Origin: a virus
IMG/VR virus record: IMGVR_UViG_3300044993_000568
Coordinates: 1-59,398 of that record
Reading direction: 5' to 3' (one strand)
Length of the DNA stretch: 59,398 nt
Below the pieces are notes generated by a model that was given only the letters and a program-made list of their open reading frames with translations, did not search any database and had not been told where the DNA came from. Positions 6,905-15,446 of the stretch are shown piece after piece; positions within the stretch are counted from its first letter, which is position 1; the number at the start of each line of letters is the position of its first letter. The position numbers and the translations under genes are program-made.

Positions 6905-7165
6905 GTGGTGAAAAATTATAAGTATATAGTCGAGTTTCCAAAAAGTTTTGAGGCTAACACATTAGATGAGATTATAGAAAGAACTGGGTGGAGCAAGGGT
7001 ACAATACAGAGAATTTTGAATGGCAATTCCAGGATTCCTGTCGAAATTAGAAGATCCGGAAAACCTAGCAGCATTATGAATAAATTTAGGGCCAAAAACA
7101 CAAAAACACCTAATGATGAGCTACCTTTGGGGTCTGGCAATATCAAAACGATACGGGAAGATTAA
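6905..7165 (+). CDS. Small helix-turn-helix protein, candidate regulator
   Basis: This 86-residue protein starts at one of two adjacent GTG codons behind AGGAGAG. Residues 19-45 (LDEIIERTGWSKGTIQRIL) read as a helix-turn-helix of the homeodomain or resolvase type, followed by NGNSRIPVEIRRSGKPSS, which is basic enough to contact DNA. The C-terminal third is polar and probably disordered. It lies immediately upstream of promoter repeat 2 and downstream of repeat 1, so it could act on these repeats. That link is inferred from position only. Confidence 0.55.
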   Translation: MVKNYKYIVEFPKSFEANTLDEIIERTGWSKGTIQRILNGNSRIPVEIRRSGKPSSIMNKFRAKNTKTPNDELPLGSGNIKTIRED

Positions 7166-7215
7166 AAAACTAGACTTTATTATTTTTGTGCGAGATACTT
7201 GTTTTAACAAGGGGG
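7164..7215 (+). promoter_or_regulatory. 52-bp promoter repeat, copy 2
   Basis: This has the same layout as copy 1: TAGACT (7171-7176), 17-bp spacer, GATACT (7194-7199), then TTTTAACAAGGGGG leading into the ATG at 7220. The whole block is duplicated, including spacer bases that a generic promoter would not conserve. Confidence 0.65.
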
Positions 7216-7219
7216 ATGT

Positions 7220-7507
7220 ATGGGATTGATATTTGGTAGCAGAAAGAAACTGATTGTTACACTGGCAGCACTCGTTCCTGCCGCTGCAATTGTTGATATG
7301 CTTCTTTTGAAATTGTTATTTGGTGAAGGGGTCGATAATTTTGCTAATGGCGTAATTATCGCTGGAGCTGTATTGGCAGTAGTAAATTCTACTGTATTGG
7401 GCATTATGAATCTAGTCGAGGCGAAGCGAGATGCGGATGCAATTAAAAGAGCTATGGAGCAGTCTTTTGAGGAAGACTACGAGTCGGATTCCGAGGAGAC
7501 GGCCTAA
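7220..7507 (+). CDS. Small membrane protein, two transmembrane segments
   Basis: This 95-residue protein has two hydrophobic helices at about residues 9-32 (KLIVTLAALVPAAAIVDMLLL) and 41-63 (ANGVIIAGAVLAVVNSTVLGI), then a charged acidic tail (MEQSFEEDYESDSEETA). It starts four bases after the GGGGG of promoter repeat 2. Its stop codon overlaps the 3' end of the convergent head gene, and both stops lie in a terminator hairpin. It is probably an inner-membrane protein; superinfection exclusion or lysis control are possibilities without direct support. Confidence 0.6.
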   Translation: MGLIFGSRKKLIVTLAALVPAAAIVDMLLLKLLFGEGVDNFANGVIIAGAVLAVVNSTVLGIMNLVEAKRDADAIKRAMEQSFEEDYESDSEETA

Positions 7508-7520
7508 CGGTCTCCTCTTT
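7493..7520. terminator. Terminator embedded in two overlapping convergent stop codons
   Basis: GAGGAGAC (7493-7500) pairs perfectly with GTCTCCTC (7510-7517), with a 9-nt loop that contains both stop codons. On the plus strand it is followed by TTTGCTTTTTAT. Confidence 0.75.
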
Positions 7521-9342
7521 GCTTTTTATACTCGTCGTAATCCTTACCTTTATATACAATTTTACTGCCTTCAAATCCGAATCCTGGCATTAAGACGGTT
7601 AGAATATCGCGACAATTGCTGGAAACAATGCCACGAGCCACAAAAGATGCGTCCTCTTCTACGGTTAGGCAATAGACTCTTCCATTGTTTCTAGTTCGGC
7701 CATATTTTATGGACAGTATTTTTGTTTCTTGAAATGAATATATTCCATCGTGATTGTTCAGTATATTTTGTATATCGGCAATAACTCTATCTTTTTTAAT
7801 GTCCGAAGATTTTTTAAAGCCGTACCTTAATACGGACCAGCCTTGATTTTTAAGCCATGAGTCCCTGGCTTGATCTTTTGCTATCCTGTCTCCTTCATGG
7901 TATTTGCCATCTATCTCAATTGCTATTTTATCCTCTACTAATGCTATATCTATGCAGTATCTGCCGACTTGATATTCCATTTCAACAGTTTTCTGTCTAT
8001 AAAAATCTTTAATCCAAGAATATACGTAACGCTGCTTTTTTGATATGCGAGTTGAGGCAGAGGCCTGCATCATCTGCGGCAATCTAGATATTAGTTTATC
8101 TCTTTGTTGCGCCCTTCTCTCTTCATTCCAATACTGTGACGCAAAATAAGACCTGGCACCATTTTCATATGCTTTTAAAATGCCCTGAGAGCAATTTGCC
8201 GCCCGAATACTTTTCTGTTCTATGGATAGCGTATCGTGGTAATGCTTGACTTGGGCACGCATCAGTTCATTGAAGCATGCCTGAGAGCATGTTTTGGACA
8301 TTTCAAAGCCTACGGAATGCTTGAATTTGGTTTGCTTTCCACAAACCACACACGGATAATTCAACTGAATAAATTTATCTTCTTCCGTTAAATCTTTTGC
8401 TTCTATCCAGCCTCTCTGGGTTAAAAATTTATGGTCGGGAGTGACATGGTGTGCAAATCTTCTGCCATTATACTCATAATGAATTATCATGTTTTTTTTG
8501 TTGGTATATGGCTCATTAATAACGCCCACAACTTTTTTAAATTTACCTGTATGCGTTAGTACCTTTTCTCCAACTTTAACATTTTTAATTGCCTTCCAGC
8601 CTGTCTCGGTTAAAACTGGCATGCGCCCCTCTGTAAAACAATTGGGATGGGTCGGGCTTACGCTAGCATCTGGATTTTTCCAGTGTCCGGGACTGCCCGA
8701 AAGTTCACTCATCTTGTAGACTTTAGGCGTAATTTTGTCTGGCATTGTCCAAAGGCGCCAGCAGATCCGGCAACGCTTTTCATCGAGTACGCCAATCTTA
8801 AAAACGACAGGGTCGTCGATGCCAACCGATTTAGCTGCACCCAAAATGCCATCGAACGCACCTATATTTTGTGCATTATGAAGTTCATGGGTGACCAGAA
8901 CGTCTGCAGCCTTCTTAATCTTGTCTCTTTGATCCTTTAATTCTTTTGAGATAGAAGCTAGGATCTTTTGTCCCTCTGGCTGCCTAATGTAATCTTCTGG
9001 CTTCTGATTCTTTATCTTAGCTTCTACGGTCAAATTGTCGATTTTTTCGCCAACAATCCTAGTAGTGTCTGCTATTGCTTTTTGCTCTAGGGCATCTATA
9101 TACTTTTCTGCAATATCCTTAAGCTTGCTAATAGACTTATCATCTGGCCGCCCAGGCTTTATATCATTAACTGTATTGGCATGAGAATACAGATGCCCTA
9201 TTGTAGTATTGGGATCAAAGTTCTTTAATAAAAACAAGAACTGAGTGGAAACTTTATCTGGTCCCAAAAGATGCATCTTAAGGGACGAGAACGTCTTCTT
9301 TATATTATCTTCTATTATTTTTTGTAGCTGCTTAGTCAGCAC
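7504..9342 (-). CDS. Minor head protein (SPP1 gp7 / Mu F type) interrupted by an intein
   Basis: The 612-residue precursor starts at a GTG six bases after AGGAG. The extein is residues 1-234 joined to 577-612, about 270 residues. Its N-terminal part is helical, followed by C-R-I-C at 191-194 and the hallmark HPNC motif (residues 231-234 plus the first residue after the intein), then RDILTVLMPGF. This is the family of minor head or head-morphogenesis proteins next to the portal, as here, where the portal gene ends nine bases upstream. The intein is inserted exactly between HPN and C. Without splicing the conserved motif would be broken. Confidence 0.8.
   Translation of the reverse strand: MLTKQLQKIIEDNIKKTFSSLKMHLLGPDKVSTQFLFLLKNFDPNTTIGHLYSHANTVNDIKPGRPDDKSISKLKDIAEKYIDALEQKAIADTTRIVGEKIDNLTVEAKIKNQKPEDYIRQPEGQKILASISKELKDQRDKIKKAADVLVTHELHNAQNIGAFDGILGAAKSVGIDDPVVFKIGVLDEKRCRICWRLWTMPDKITPKVYKMSELSGSPGHWKNPDASVSPTHPNCFTEGRMPVLTETGWKAIKNVKVGEKVLTHTGKFKKVVGVINEPYTNKKNMIIHYEYNGRRFAHHVTPDHKFLTQRGWIEAKDLTEEDKFIQLNYPCVVCGKQTKFKHSVGFEMSKTCSQACFNELMRAQVKHYHDTLSIEQKSIRAANCSQGILKAYENGARSYFASQYWNEERRAQQRDKLISRLPQMMQASASTRISKKQRYVYSWIKDFYRQKTVEMEYQVGRYCIDIALVEDKIAIEIDGKYHEGDRIAKDQARDSWLKNQGWSVLRYGFKKSSDIKKDRVIADIQNILNNHDGIYSFQETKILSIKYGRTRNNGRVYCLTVEEDASFVARGIVSSNCRDILTVLMPGFGFEGSKIVYKGKDYDEYKKQRGDR
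7615..8640 (-). other. Intein (342 aa) with VSR/DUF559-type endonuclease domain
   Basis: Residues 235-576 of the head protein form an intein. It starts with Cys1 (CFTEGRMPVLTETGWKAIKN) and has block B VTPDHKFLT, with the T-x-x-H motif. Its C-terminal block F/G reads RVYCLTVEEDASFVARG then IVSSN before the +1 Cys. The penultimate residue is Ser instead of the usual His. The inserted endonuclease is not LAGLIDADG: it has a C-x2-C and C-x3-C zinc-like region and then a PD-(D/E)XK segment (YCIDIALVEDKIAIEIDGKYH, then LKNQGWSVLRYG). Splicing class 1 is expected from Cys1. Confidence 0.8.
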
Positions 9343-9351
9343 AGATCGCTC

Positions 9352-11436
9352 CTAGTGGTTGTGACCTTCGTGCGGGTCCTTGCCTGTCAGAGCTTCTTCG
9401 ATAGAATTAATCATGTCTTTCGACTGTTCGTCAAGTTCCTTAAGAATTTTAGCCTTAGCCAGCTTATGCTTTTTCAGCAGCTCTTTTCTTGTGACTGGCA
9501 ACTTGGACTCTGACTTATTCAGACTTTCGCCCAGCTGTGCTATTGCAGAATCTAGATCTGATGACTCGTTTTCTTCTTGCTCTGGCTGCTGCTCTTGCTG
9601 CTGGGCACCTTGTTCTGGCTGTTGGGCCCCTTGCTGTTGCTGAAGTGCCGCCTGCTGCTGCATAGTAGCTTGTTGCATTTCGGCTTGCTTTTTCATGATG
9701 AAAACTTGAATGCTTGTTTGATCGCCCATGCAATATGCAAGTTCTGGGTCCTGGTCGGCAGCTTTAAATTGTTCGCCGCCGAAAGCTTTTAAGATCTGGC
9801 CCTTAGTGTAATATTTTTCAAGAACCTGCAAATAAGCAGGATTCATTGGGAACTGGCCAGCCAATGGAACCGCGTCTTTTTCAACCCTCTCCATGATATC
9901 GTTCATGGAAAGATAGAGGGCCTGGTCCTGCTGAAGTCTAGTTGCTTCCTTTTCTGGAGAATCAGCGTCCAGCCCCTCTAAATCAATTCTTAGATATTTT
10001 GACCACTGTTCGTTAATTTTTGGCAAAAGACGCTCATTGAAAAAGTCTTCATAGAGCATAAGAAGCGGCCTTAGCCCAATGTCTCGGGCGGCCATAAGCT
10101 TCCACTCATTGTTGGATTCAGATAGAGACTGGCTATTGGTTCCGCGTGAAAGGTATGAAAGAGCCGCGACTTCGTCAGGAGACATCTGGTAGGCAGCGAA
10201 AATCATACGTTTATTCAAGTCGGCAAGGTACTGGAATTCCATATCCCTATTGCCGCCGTCTAGTGGCTGGATTTCTAGAGCATCGTCTACTCCCATTCCA
10301 AACACCGGAACACGCCATGCAGAGTTGACTGAATTTATATGGGCCTGCATTTGCAATTTAATATTGTCAATATCTTGCTTGCTCAAATCATTTGATTTAA
10401 AGATCATTACGTTTCTGGCAGCTCTGCCATTAACGAAATACATCTTATTATGAGAAGTTAAATTGATGTGGGTTGTAACGGCGGACAATATGCGCTCTAC
10501 TGGGGATACTGGATATCCATTTCGATTGATATCCGTAGAGGGATTCATATTCATAACTACAAGTTCTTCATCTGTAAAAACTTGTCGCGGAATTCCATCA
10601 ATTACCTGAACCCAAGAATATTCGTCTCTACTAAAACGGTCAACATCGACCAGAAGATTGCCCTCACCTTTAATTTTTTGTAAAAGTGCTCGGGCTTCTT
10701 TTCTAATATTAAGGGCTTCAGCAGACTCCCCGCGCTGCTTTTGAACTTGATGAATAGTAAGTGCATCGACTGATCGCCAACTGTGGAAGTCGCCTTTTCC
10801 GTCTTTTCGGATTTCTGCTGCGAATGAGCCGCCAAGCAATGCATCTTCGATTGTTGACATCAAGAATTGACCCAGCCCCTGTCGCTCCGTGTCTTTGAGA
10901 CCATCTGTGCGGCCACAATTAACCATAAGCTCTCTTAGGGCCGGTATGGCTTCTTTTTTAAGTTCTTCAATTTGCTCTTTAGTAAGTTGTCGGACTGCTT
11001 CTGGCTTAATATTAACTGCAAATCCAACATCAAAGCGATTGGCTCTTGGCCGTGAAAACATTAGCATTTGGCGGGCCCGAACTGGCAATATAACGCCGCC
11101 AATCAATTCTTCGGTGTCCCTTAGCCTCTTGAGAATGTCTACAGGTATAAGATTTTGTCTTCTTCTGAAGATAGAGGAGAGATTCCCCTCTTGCTTATTG
11201 GGATCTACATCAAAACTAAGCTGCTGGGCGCTTTCAATGTCTCTAGATTTTTTTAGAACCTCTAGAATTGAAGCGATAGTATCACCGCCACCGTTTTGAC
11301 GGATAGGCATCATAGTAATGAGTCCAGCTTTAATGCCGTCAGCGGATTCAGTTTTTTGTAAGTTTTCTTTCAGCAAGTCCTGAACTGCTTCGCGAATCAG
11401 TTCTGCTGAGATATCTTTTTTATTATTTTCAGACAT
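9352..11436 (-). CDS. Portal protein
   Basis: The 694-residue protein forms the ring at the capsid vertex through which DNA is packaged. The core (residues 95-500) shows portal features: GGVILPVRARQML, then the DALTI-like beta segment, VSPVERILSAVTTHINLTSHN, FVNGRAARNVM and YLSRGTNSQSLSESN. Residues about 590-640 are a Gln/Glu-rich stretch rich in QQQ and QQPEQ, then a coiled-coil tail ends in a His-rich DPHEGHNH. A weak Shine-Dalgarno precedes the ATG. It lies between an unknown structural gene and the minor head protein, in the standard terminase-portal-head order. Confidence 0.85.
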   Translation of the reverse strand: MSENNKKDISAELIREAVQDLLKENLQKTESADGIKAGLITMMPIRQNGGGDTIASILEVLKKSRDIESAQQLSFDVDPNKQEGNLSSIFRRRQNLIPVDILKRLRDTEELIGGVILPVRARQMLMFSRPRANRFDVGFAVNIKPEAVRQLTKEQIEELKKEAIPALRELMVNCGRTDGLKDTERQGLGQFLMSTIEDALLGGSFAAEIRKDGKGDFHSWRSVDALTIHQVQKQRGESAEALNIRKEARALLQKIKGEGNLLVDVDRFSRDEYSWVQVIDGIPRQVFTDEELVVMNMNPSTDINRNGYPVSPVERILSAVTTHINLTSHNKMYFVNGRAARNVMIFKSNDLSKQDIDNIKLQMQAHINSVNSAWRVPVFGMGVDDALEIQPLDGGNRDMEFQYLADLNKRMIFAAYQMSPDEVAALSYLSRGTNSQSLSESNNEWKLMAARDIGLRPLLMLYEDFFNERLLPKINEQWSKYLRIDLEGLDADSPEKEATRLQQDQALYLSMNDIMERVEKDAVPLAGQFPMNPAYLQVLEKYYTKGQILKAFGGEQFKAADQDPELAYCMGDQTSIQVFIMKKQAEMQQATMQQQAALQQQQGAQQPEQGAQQQEQQPEQEENESSDLDSAIAQLGESLNKSESKLPVTRKELLKKHKLAKAKILKELDEQSKDMINSIEEALTGKDPHEGHNH

Positions 11437-11461
11437 ACCTATTCCATATTAGAATAGCAGG

Positions 11462-12457
11462 TTATTCAGCTGAGGCAACTAATACTTTAAGTGAGGAAAG
11501 CGACAGATTTTTAATAACTAGACTAAAAGCAGAGCCCTGCTTTAATAAAAGCGCCGGCTTTTCTGGATTACCAATGACTTCGGGCTCGATCTCGCTGAGG
11601 TCTCCTATATCGCCATTAAATCTAGCCGCACACTTATCTTGGGCAGCAATTAAAACAAATTTTTTCGCAGATGAGTAGAAAACAAGTCCAGAGACTCCGG
11701 GCGTGACGGACGTTTCTAGTGGAATCCCATTAGGTGCAGCGACTGAGATCTCGAACCAAGAGGGCGTAACCTCTGTGATAGAGTAAGTCCCAAACACTGA
11801 TGAGGAGAATCCTGCGCTAATTTTAACTTTATCGCCGACCTGTATTTGATTGCCAACGGTTCCATTGCTATACACCAGAAAATCAGAGGCTGTGTTCACG
11901 GTAAAAGTCTGTGCAACAGCGTTTAGATTTTGATATGTCAAAGAAGTAGCAGTTTTTGAAAGTACCGTAAACTTCCCTCTATTTGCGATAGATGCTCCGG
12001 AAAGTGGAAGTAGATTCAAAATGTCGCCAACTTGTACCGATGTGGTATCGATTGGAGTGCCTCCAGTATTGGTAAGAGTTGCTATCGGGCCGTTAACTGT
12101 GATTGCAAAGACAGAGGTATTATCAATGCCAATAGCCCTATCATTTCTAAAAACCGGATTTGTTCCAGAGACGTATGTAAATCTATAAATATTTTTATTG
12201 GGGTCAGGCTTTGAGCTAGTAAAGGCCGTATCCGAAGCTATCGCGGTAGTGCGAGTTCCATCAAAAACTGTAACTGTGGCGCTAGGTGGAATCAGGAAGG
12301 ACTCGGAAATTGCTTCTTGTACCGGCAAACCTGCGACCTTGTATTGCAAGTCAAAATTGCGAACCAATGGATTGTTAGAGGCGTTTAAGTCCTCGTAAGC
12401 AATTGAATTTACTTGAAGATTTAGCTTGCCCAAAATAAACTCCTCATTTTTAAACAC
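11462..12457 (-). CDS. Unknown beta-rich virion-like protein (331 aa)
   Basis: This 331-residue protein lies between the large terminase and the portal. It is rich in Thr, Ser, Val and Asn, with regular beta strands (for example VQVGDILNLLPLSGASIANRG and IQVGDKVKISAG, two similar VGD units that suggest an internal repeat), and has no transmembrane segment. Such composition is typical of phage structural or adhesin proteins. A good AGGAG precedes the start (AATGAGGAGTTTATTTTG region, read on the minus strand). No specific family is recognised; the placement suggests a virion component. Confidence 0.6.
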   Translation of the reverse strand: MFKNEEFILGKLNLQVNSIAYEDLNASNNPLVRNFDLQYKVAGLPVQEAISESFLIPPSATVTVFDGTRTTAIASDTAFTSSKPDPNKNIYRFTYVSGTNPVFRNDRAIGIDNTSVFAITVNGPIATLTNTGGTPIDTTSVQVGDILNLLPLSGASIANRGKFTVLSKTATSLTYQNLNAVAQTFTVNTASDFLVYSNGTVGNQIQVGDKVKISAGFSSSVFGTYSITEVTPSWFEISVAAPNGIPLETSVTPGVSGLVFYSSAKKFVLIAAQDKCAARFNGDIGDLSEIEPEVIGNPEKPALLLKQGSAFSLVIKNLSLSSLKVLVASAE

Positions 12458-12507
12458 TTAAAAATTAAGTTTAATAACTAAATATTTGTAAATACTAAGC
12501 TTTTTGA

Positions 12508-14397
12508 TTAATCTATACTCCAAAATACGCCTTTTCCCTGAGATTCTTGAGTATTTGTTGCGGCAGTGCCCTCATTAAGACTTTGCTTAATTTGATTACT
12601 CAGCCACTGCTCTTGCTGCTTCCTAATCTTTTCGCCTTCTTCTGCGGCCATAGCATGGCGCTGCTGAGCCGTCATGACCCCAAATGGTAATGGCGACGCT
12701 GGGGTTTCTCCCGAAATAAGCCCATTCTTTTTGTCCCATCGATTCTGGGCTGCGTATCTTAAAGCAGAAATACTATCATCAAATATATCATTTACTTTAT
12801 CAGTCAGGTCGCCAGATCCGTCGTGCTTAAAATGATATTTTTCAAAGTTTGCAATAAGCGAATCGCATCGTCCCGACACCCCAAACAGTTTTGTTGAGCC
12901 AACTGTGGGGGATAGCTTGCCACGTATTAATGTGATGCCTTTTTCTATATCTTTAGTAAAATTAGTCACAACGGTACAGAACTTGCCACTTGCAATCATT
13001 TTGTTCATGGCTGGAGCTTCTGTATCTGGGAATAGATGCGTAAATTGATATTTTTTATGAAGTCGCTTCACCAATTCTAATACTTCCTGCGGCTCTAGGC
13101 CGGCCTCTTCAACACTGGCCATAATATATGCATTCTCTCTTGAATCTTCATAAACCACTACTACAGCCGTGGGGTGCGTATATCCATGGTCCAGACCTGC
13201 ATACTTTTTCACTCCTGCTTCATTCATTACACGTATTAAATCGTCTTCAGTGAAGCCCTCAGGAGCTTGATTGCCACTGAATATTTCATATATTTCTGCA
13301 GGAGTTTTTTCAAATGCATCTCTCTTGAATTTAGGGAATACTTGACCTTCGGCAGATGGAGAAATACTCATACTTTGAGAGAGCCACCATTCAAGGGACG
13401 GGGCCTGCTTAAATTGCTGAATCACGGACTGTACTGGCCTCATACTTCGGCAAGTGGAGGTTTGTTTCTTAAGATCGCCTGCACACTGGGCCCTTAGCGG
13501 ACAAGTGTAGCACCCCTTATAGGCGCTTACTTTGGTTAGTTTAGATTGCTGCTCAGGATTCAGTTTTTGGTATTCTGACTCAATGTAGGCAGTGTTCTCT
13601 AAAGCATCGACATACATTTCTAGTGGTTCAGTGGTCGAAAGAGAATCCGGGCACCGCCTAGTATTTTCAAAAACTGTCCAAAAACGAAATTCTACTCCTG
13701 ACTTATCTTTCTTTTCATACTCCTGCTCAATGACTGTATATTTGCCTTTTCTTGAGCTAATCCCAAATTTAACCCATGGCTTTCCGTCGTGAGTATAGAT
13801 AGGAATACCCGATACGTCCTCATACGCTTTTACCTTATCAGGGGATAGCGAGCCAAGCTCATCCAATGATACGGCAGGCTGATGCGGACCTTGTACTGAC
13901 ATAGGTGAAATTGGCAAAATTTCGACCTCTACTTCTTCTTCGTCAATTACAAATACAGTTTTTTCTTGAGTAGGCTTATCTTTTAGGTAGTCCTTAATGT
14001 ATTTTCTATTAACGAATTTAGTAAAATACTGATAAGCACGCTTGGCTTGCGCTTTAGTACCACCAAGATGTACTACGCCGCGCTTAAAGTGAAGTGGTAA
14101 AAGAATTTGCAGAACAGCGGCAGAAAGAGTTTTTTGCGAAGATCGTCCGGCAATATAGAATACAGATTTTGGCTCTAGGGCCTCATTATCACAGCAAAAC
14201 TGATAAATTTCCCATACCATATCTAGAGGATTCGTTGTGGCAAATCTAGATACAGTACAGTCTGCTAGATCTACGTTTAAGAAGAATAGTAGCCAATTCT
14301 TAAGATCCTCTCGGGTCTTAATGCGTTTTTTAAGCAGTGACCTTATAAACTTGTCTCTTTCCTCATTTGGAAGAAAGTTCAAGGCATTGTCACTCAT
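12508..14397 (-). CDS. terL: Terminase large subunit
   Basis: The 629-residue packaging motor has an N-terminal ATPase with a deviant Walker A AGRSSQKT at residues 83-90 and Walker B VSLDE (Asp179, Glu180). The C-terminal RNase H-like nuclease has acidic residues Asp403 (GLDHGYTHPT), Asp458 (LFPDTE) and Asp540/541 (NDIFDDS). Between the domains is a Cys cluster, Cys296, 299, 305 and 316 (CYTCPLRAQC then TSTC), with Cys249 nearby, which could bind a metal; most terminases lack it. The gene overlaps the small subunit by eight bases. Confidence 0.9.
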   Translation of the reverse strand: MSDNALNFLPNEERDKFIRSLLKKRIKTREDLKNWLLFFLNVDLADCTVSRFATTNPLDMVWEIYQFCCDNEALEPKSVFYIAGRSSQKTLSAAVLQILLPLHFKRGVVHLGGTKAQAKRAYQYFTKFVNRKYIKDYLKDKPTQEKTVFVIDEEEVEVEILPISPMSVQGPHQPAVSLDELGSLSPDKVKAYEDVSGIPIYTHDGKPWVKFGISSRKGKYTVIEQEYEKKDKSGVEFRFWTVFENTRRCPDSLSTTEPLEMYVDALENTAYIESEYQKLNPEQQSKLTKVSAYKGCYTCPLRAQCAGDLKKQTSTCRSMRPVQSVIQQFKQAPSLEWWLSQSMSISPSAEGQVFPKFKRDAFEKTPAEIYEIFSGNQAPEGFTEDDLIRVMNEAGVKKYAGLDHGYTHPTAVVVVYEDSRENAYIMASVEEAGLEPQEVLELVKRLHKKYQFTHLFPDTEAPAMNKMIASGKFCTVVTNFTKDIEKGITLIRGKLSPTVGSTKLFGVSGRCDSLIANFEKYHFKHDGSGDLTDKVNDIFDDSISALRYAAQNRWDKKNGLISGETPASPLPFGVMTAQQRHAMAAEEGEKIRKQQEQWLSNQIKQSLNEGTAATNTQESQGKGVFWSID

Positions 14398-15028
14398 CTT
14401 CTGGCTCCTTGGAATTTTTTCCAGCCAATGCGGCCAGTATCTGAGATTGCATGCTGTCTGTTATCTTTATGTTTTCGGCGCCCTGAACATTAACATTTAC
14501 GGATGATTGAGTCTTGATCTCTTGCTTCGTAACTCTCTCTTCTCCTGTAATCTTCTGTAATATCTCAATTAAAGTTTTGTAGCTGGTAGAGCCCGTAACG
14601 AATGTCTCGGGCTTGTCCTCTTCTTTGCCGGTTTGCATATATCTCATCATTTTTTCATTTTCAGATTTATGCACAACAGACAGCTGATTAGTAATAAATT
14701 CGATAGCCTCAAGCTTATGCTTAAGCAGGCGCTCCCTGGTTCTGGAAGCCAATTCCTCCATGTATCTTTCTTTTTGGGAATCCCAATCGTATTTTTTTCT
14801 ACAGTATAGGATATCCACCTCTGTGAATGGCGGATTGGCCTTAGCAATACTCGCACAAGAGTATCCCTCAAGGTAAAGGGCCATCATTTGGGCAGATAAA
14901 GTCGCGCCAACCGGCCTTACGCCGGTTTCTTTGGCTTCCTCCAGAAGAGCTATCTCCCGCTCCGTAAAGCTATCTGGATAGGCCGTGCCTTCAGCGTCAC
15001 TTTTTATGGTTATATTTTTGTTCGTCAT
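14390..15028 (-). CDS. terS: Terminase small subunit (probable)
   Basis: This 212-residue protein lies directly upstream of the large terminase and overlaps it. Residues 40-80 contain a helix-turn-helix-like DNA-binding segment (SAQMMALYLEGYSCASIAKA, then DILYCRKKYDWDSQKERYMEEL), the usual DNA-recognition part of small terminases. A central helical oligomerisation region follows (TRERLLKHKLEAIEFITNQL), then a polar C-terminus. Family membership is judged from position, size and the HTH, since small terminases diverge quickly. Confidence 0.7.
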   Translation of the reverse strand: MTNKNITIKSDAEGTAYPDSFTEREIALLEEAKETGVRPVGATLSAQMMALYLEGYSCASIAKANPPFTEVDILYCRKKYDWDSQKERYMEELASRTRERLLKHKLEAIEFITNQLSVVHKSENEKMMRYMQTGKEEDKPETFVTGSTSYKTLIEILQKITGEERVTKQEIKTQSSVNVNVQGAENIKITDSMQSQILAALAGKNSKEPEDE

Positions 15029-15446
15029 AATACATTTCTACTGTGGTATCTGGCCACAGCATATCTTGCGTCCATGTTTCCAAATTAATAAAAGCCTGTT
15101 TCATTTCGTTTTTATATTTCTTTCCTGGGGCGTATATCAGCTTAAGCGGAGAAAACTTGCTTCTTTTTACGGGCTTTGTTTCATAAGACACAGAGCCGTC
15201 GATTTCGACTGTGCCCTCAGCCGATAGCTTGTAGTATTTCTTAGTATAAACCCAATATGTAACTTTTTTTAAGTTGGGCTCTACCATTGCATATCCGTCA
15301 ATAGAGATATTGCAGCAAGCTATGGGCCAATACTTCAGCTGTAACTCGTGAAACGAGTGCAATACTCCGTATTTCGTAAAAAGCAACTTTGCTAGCATGT
15401 ACTGGTTTTGCCGAGATTCGGAACTAACTTCTGAAGCCTTAGCCAT
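14997..15446 (-). CDS. Unknown protein (149 aa) upstream of terminase
   Basis: This 149-residue protein overlaps the terminase small subunit by 32 bases and the nuclease gene by 55 bases, so it is clearly in the same operon. The sequence is rich in Tyr, Lys and aromatic residues (ELQLKYWPIACCNISIDGYAMVEPNLKKVTYWVYTKKYYKL) with a probable beta fold in the middle. No motif or membrane segment was seen, and no family is recognised. The long overlap with the nuclease gene is unusual, but the reading frame is solid and ATG-initiated. Confidence 0.6.
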   Translation of the reverse strand: MAKASEVSSESRQNQYMLAKLLFTKYGVLHSFHELQLKYWPIACCNISIDGYAMVEPNLKKVTYWVYTKKYYKLSAEGTVEIDGSVSYETKPVKRSKFSPLKLIYAPGKKYKNEMKQAFINLETWTQDMLWPDTTVEMYYDEQKYNHKK

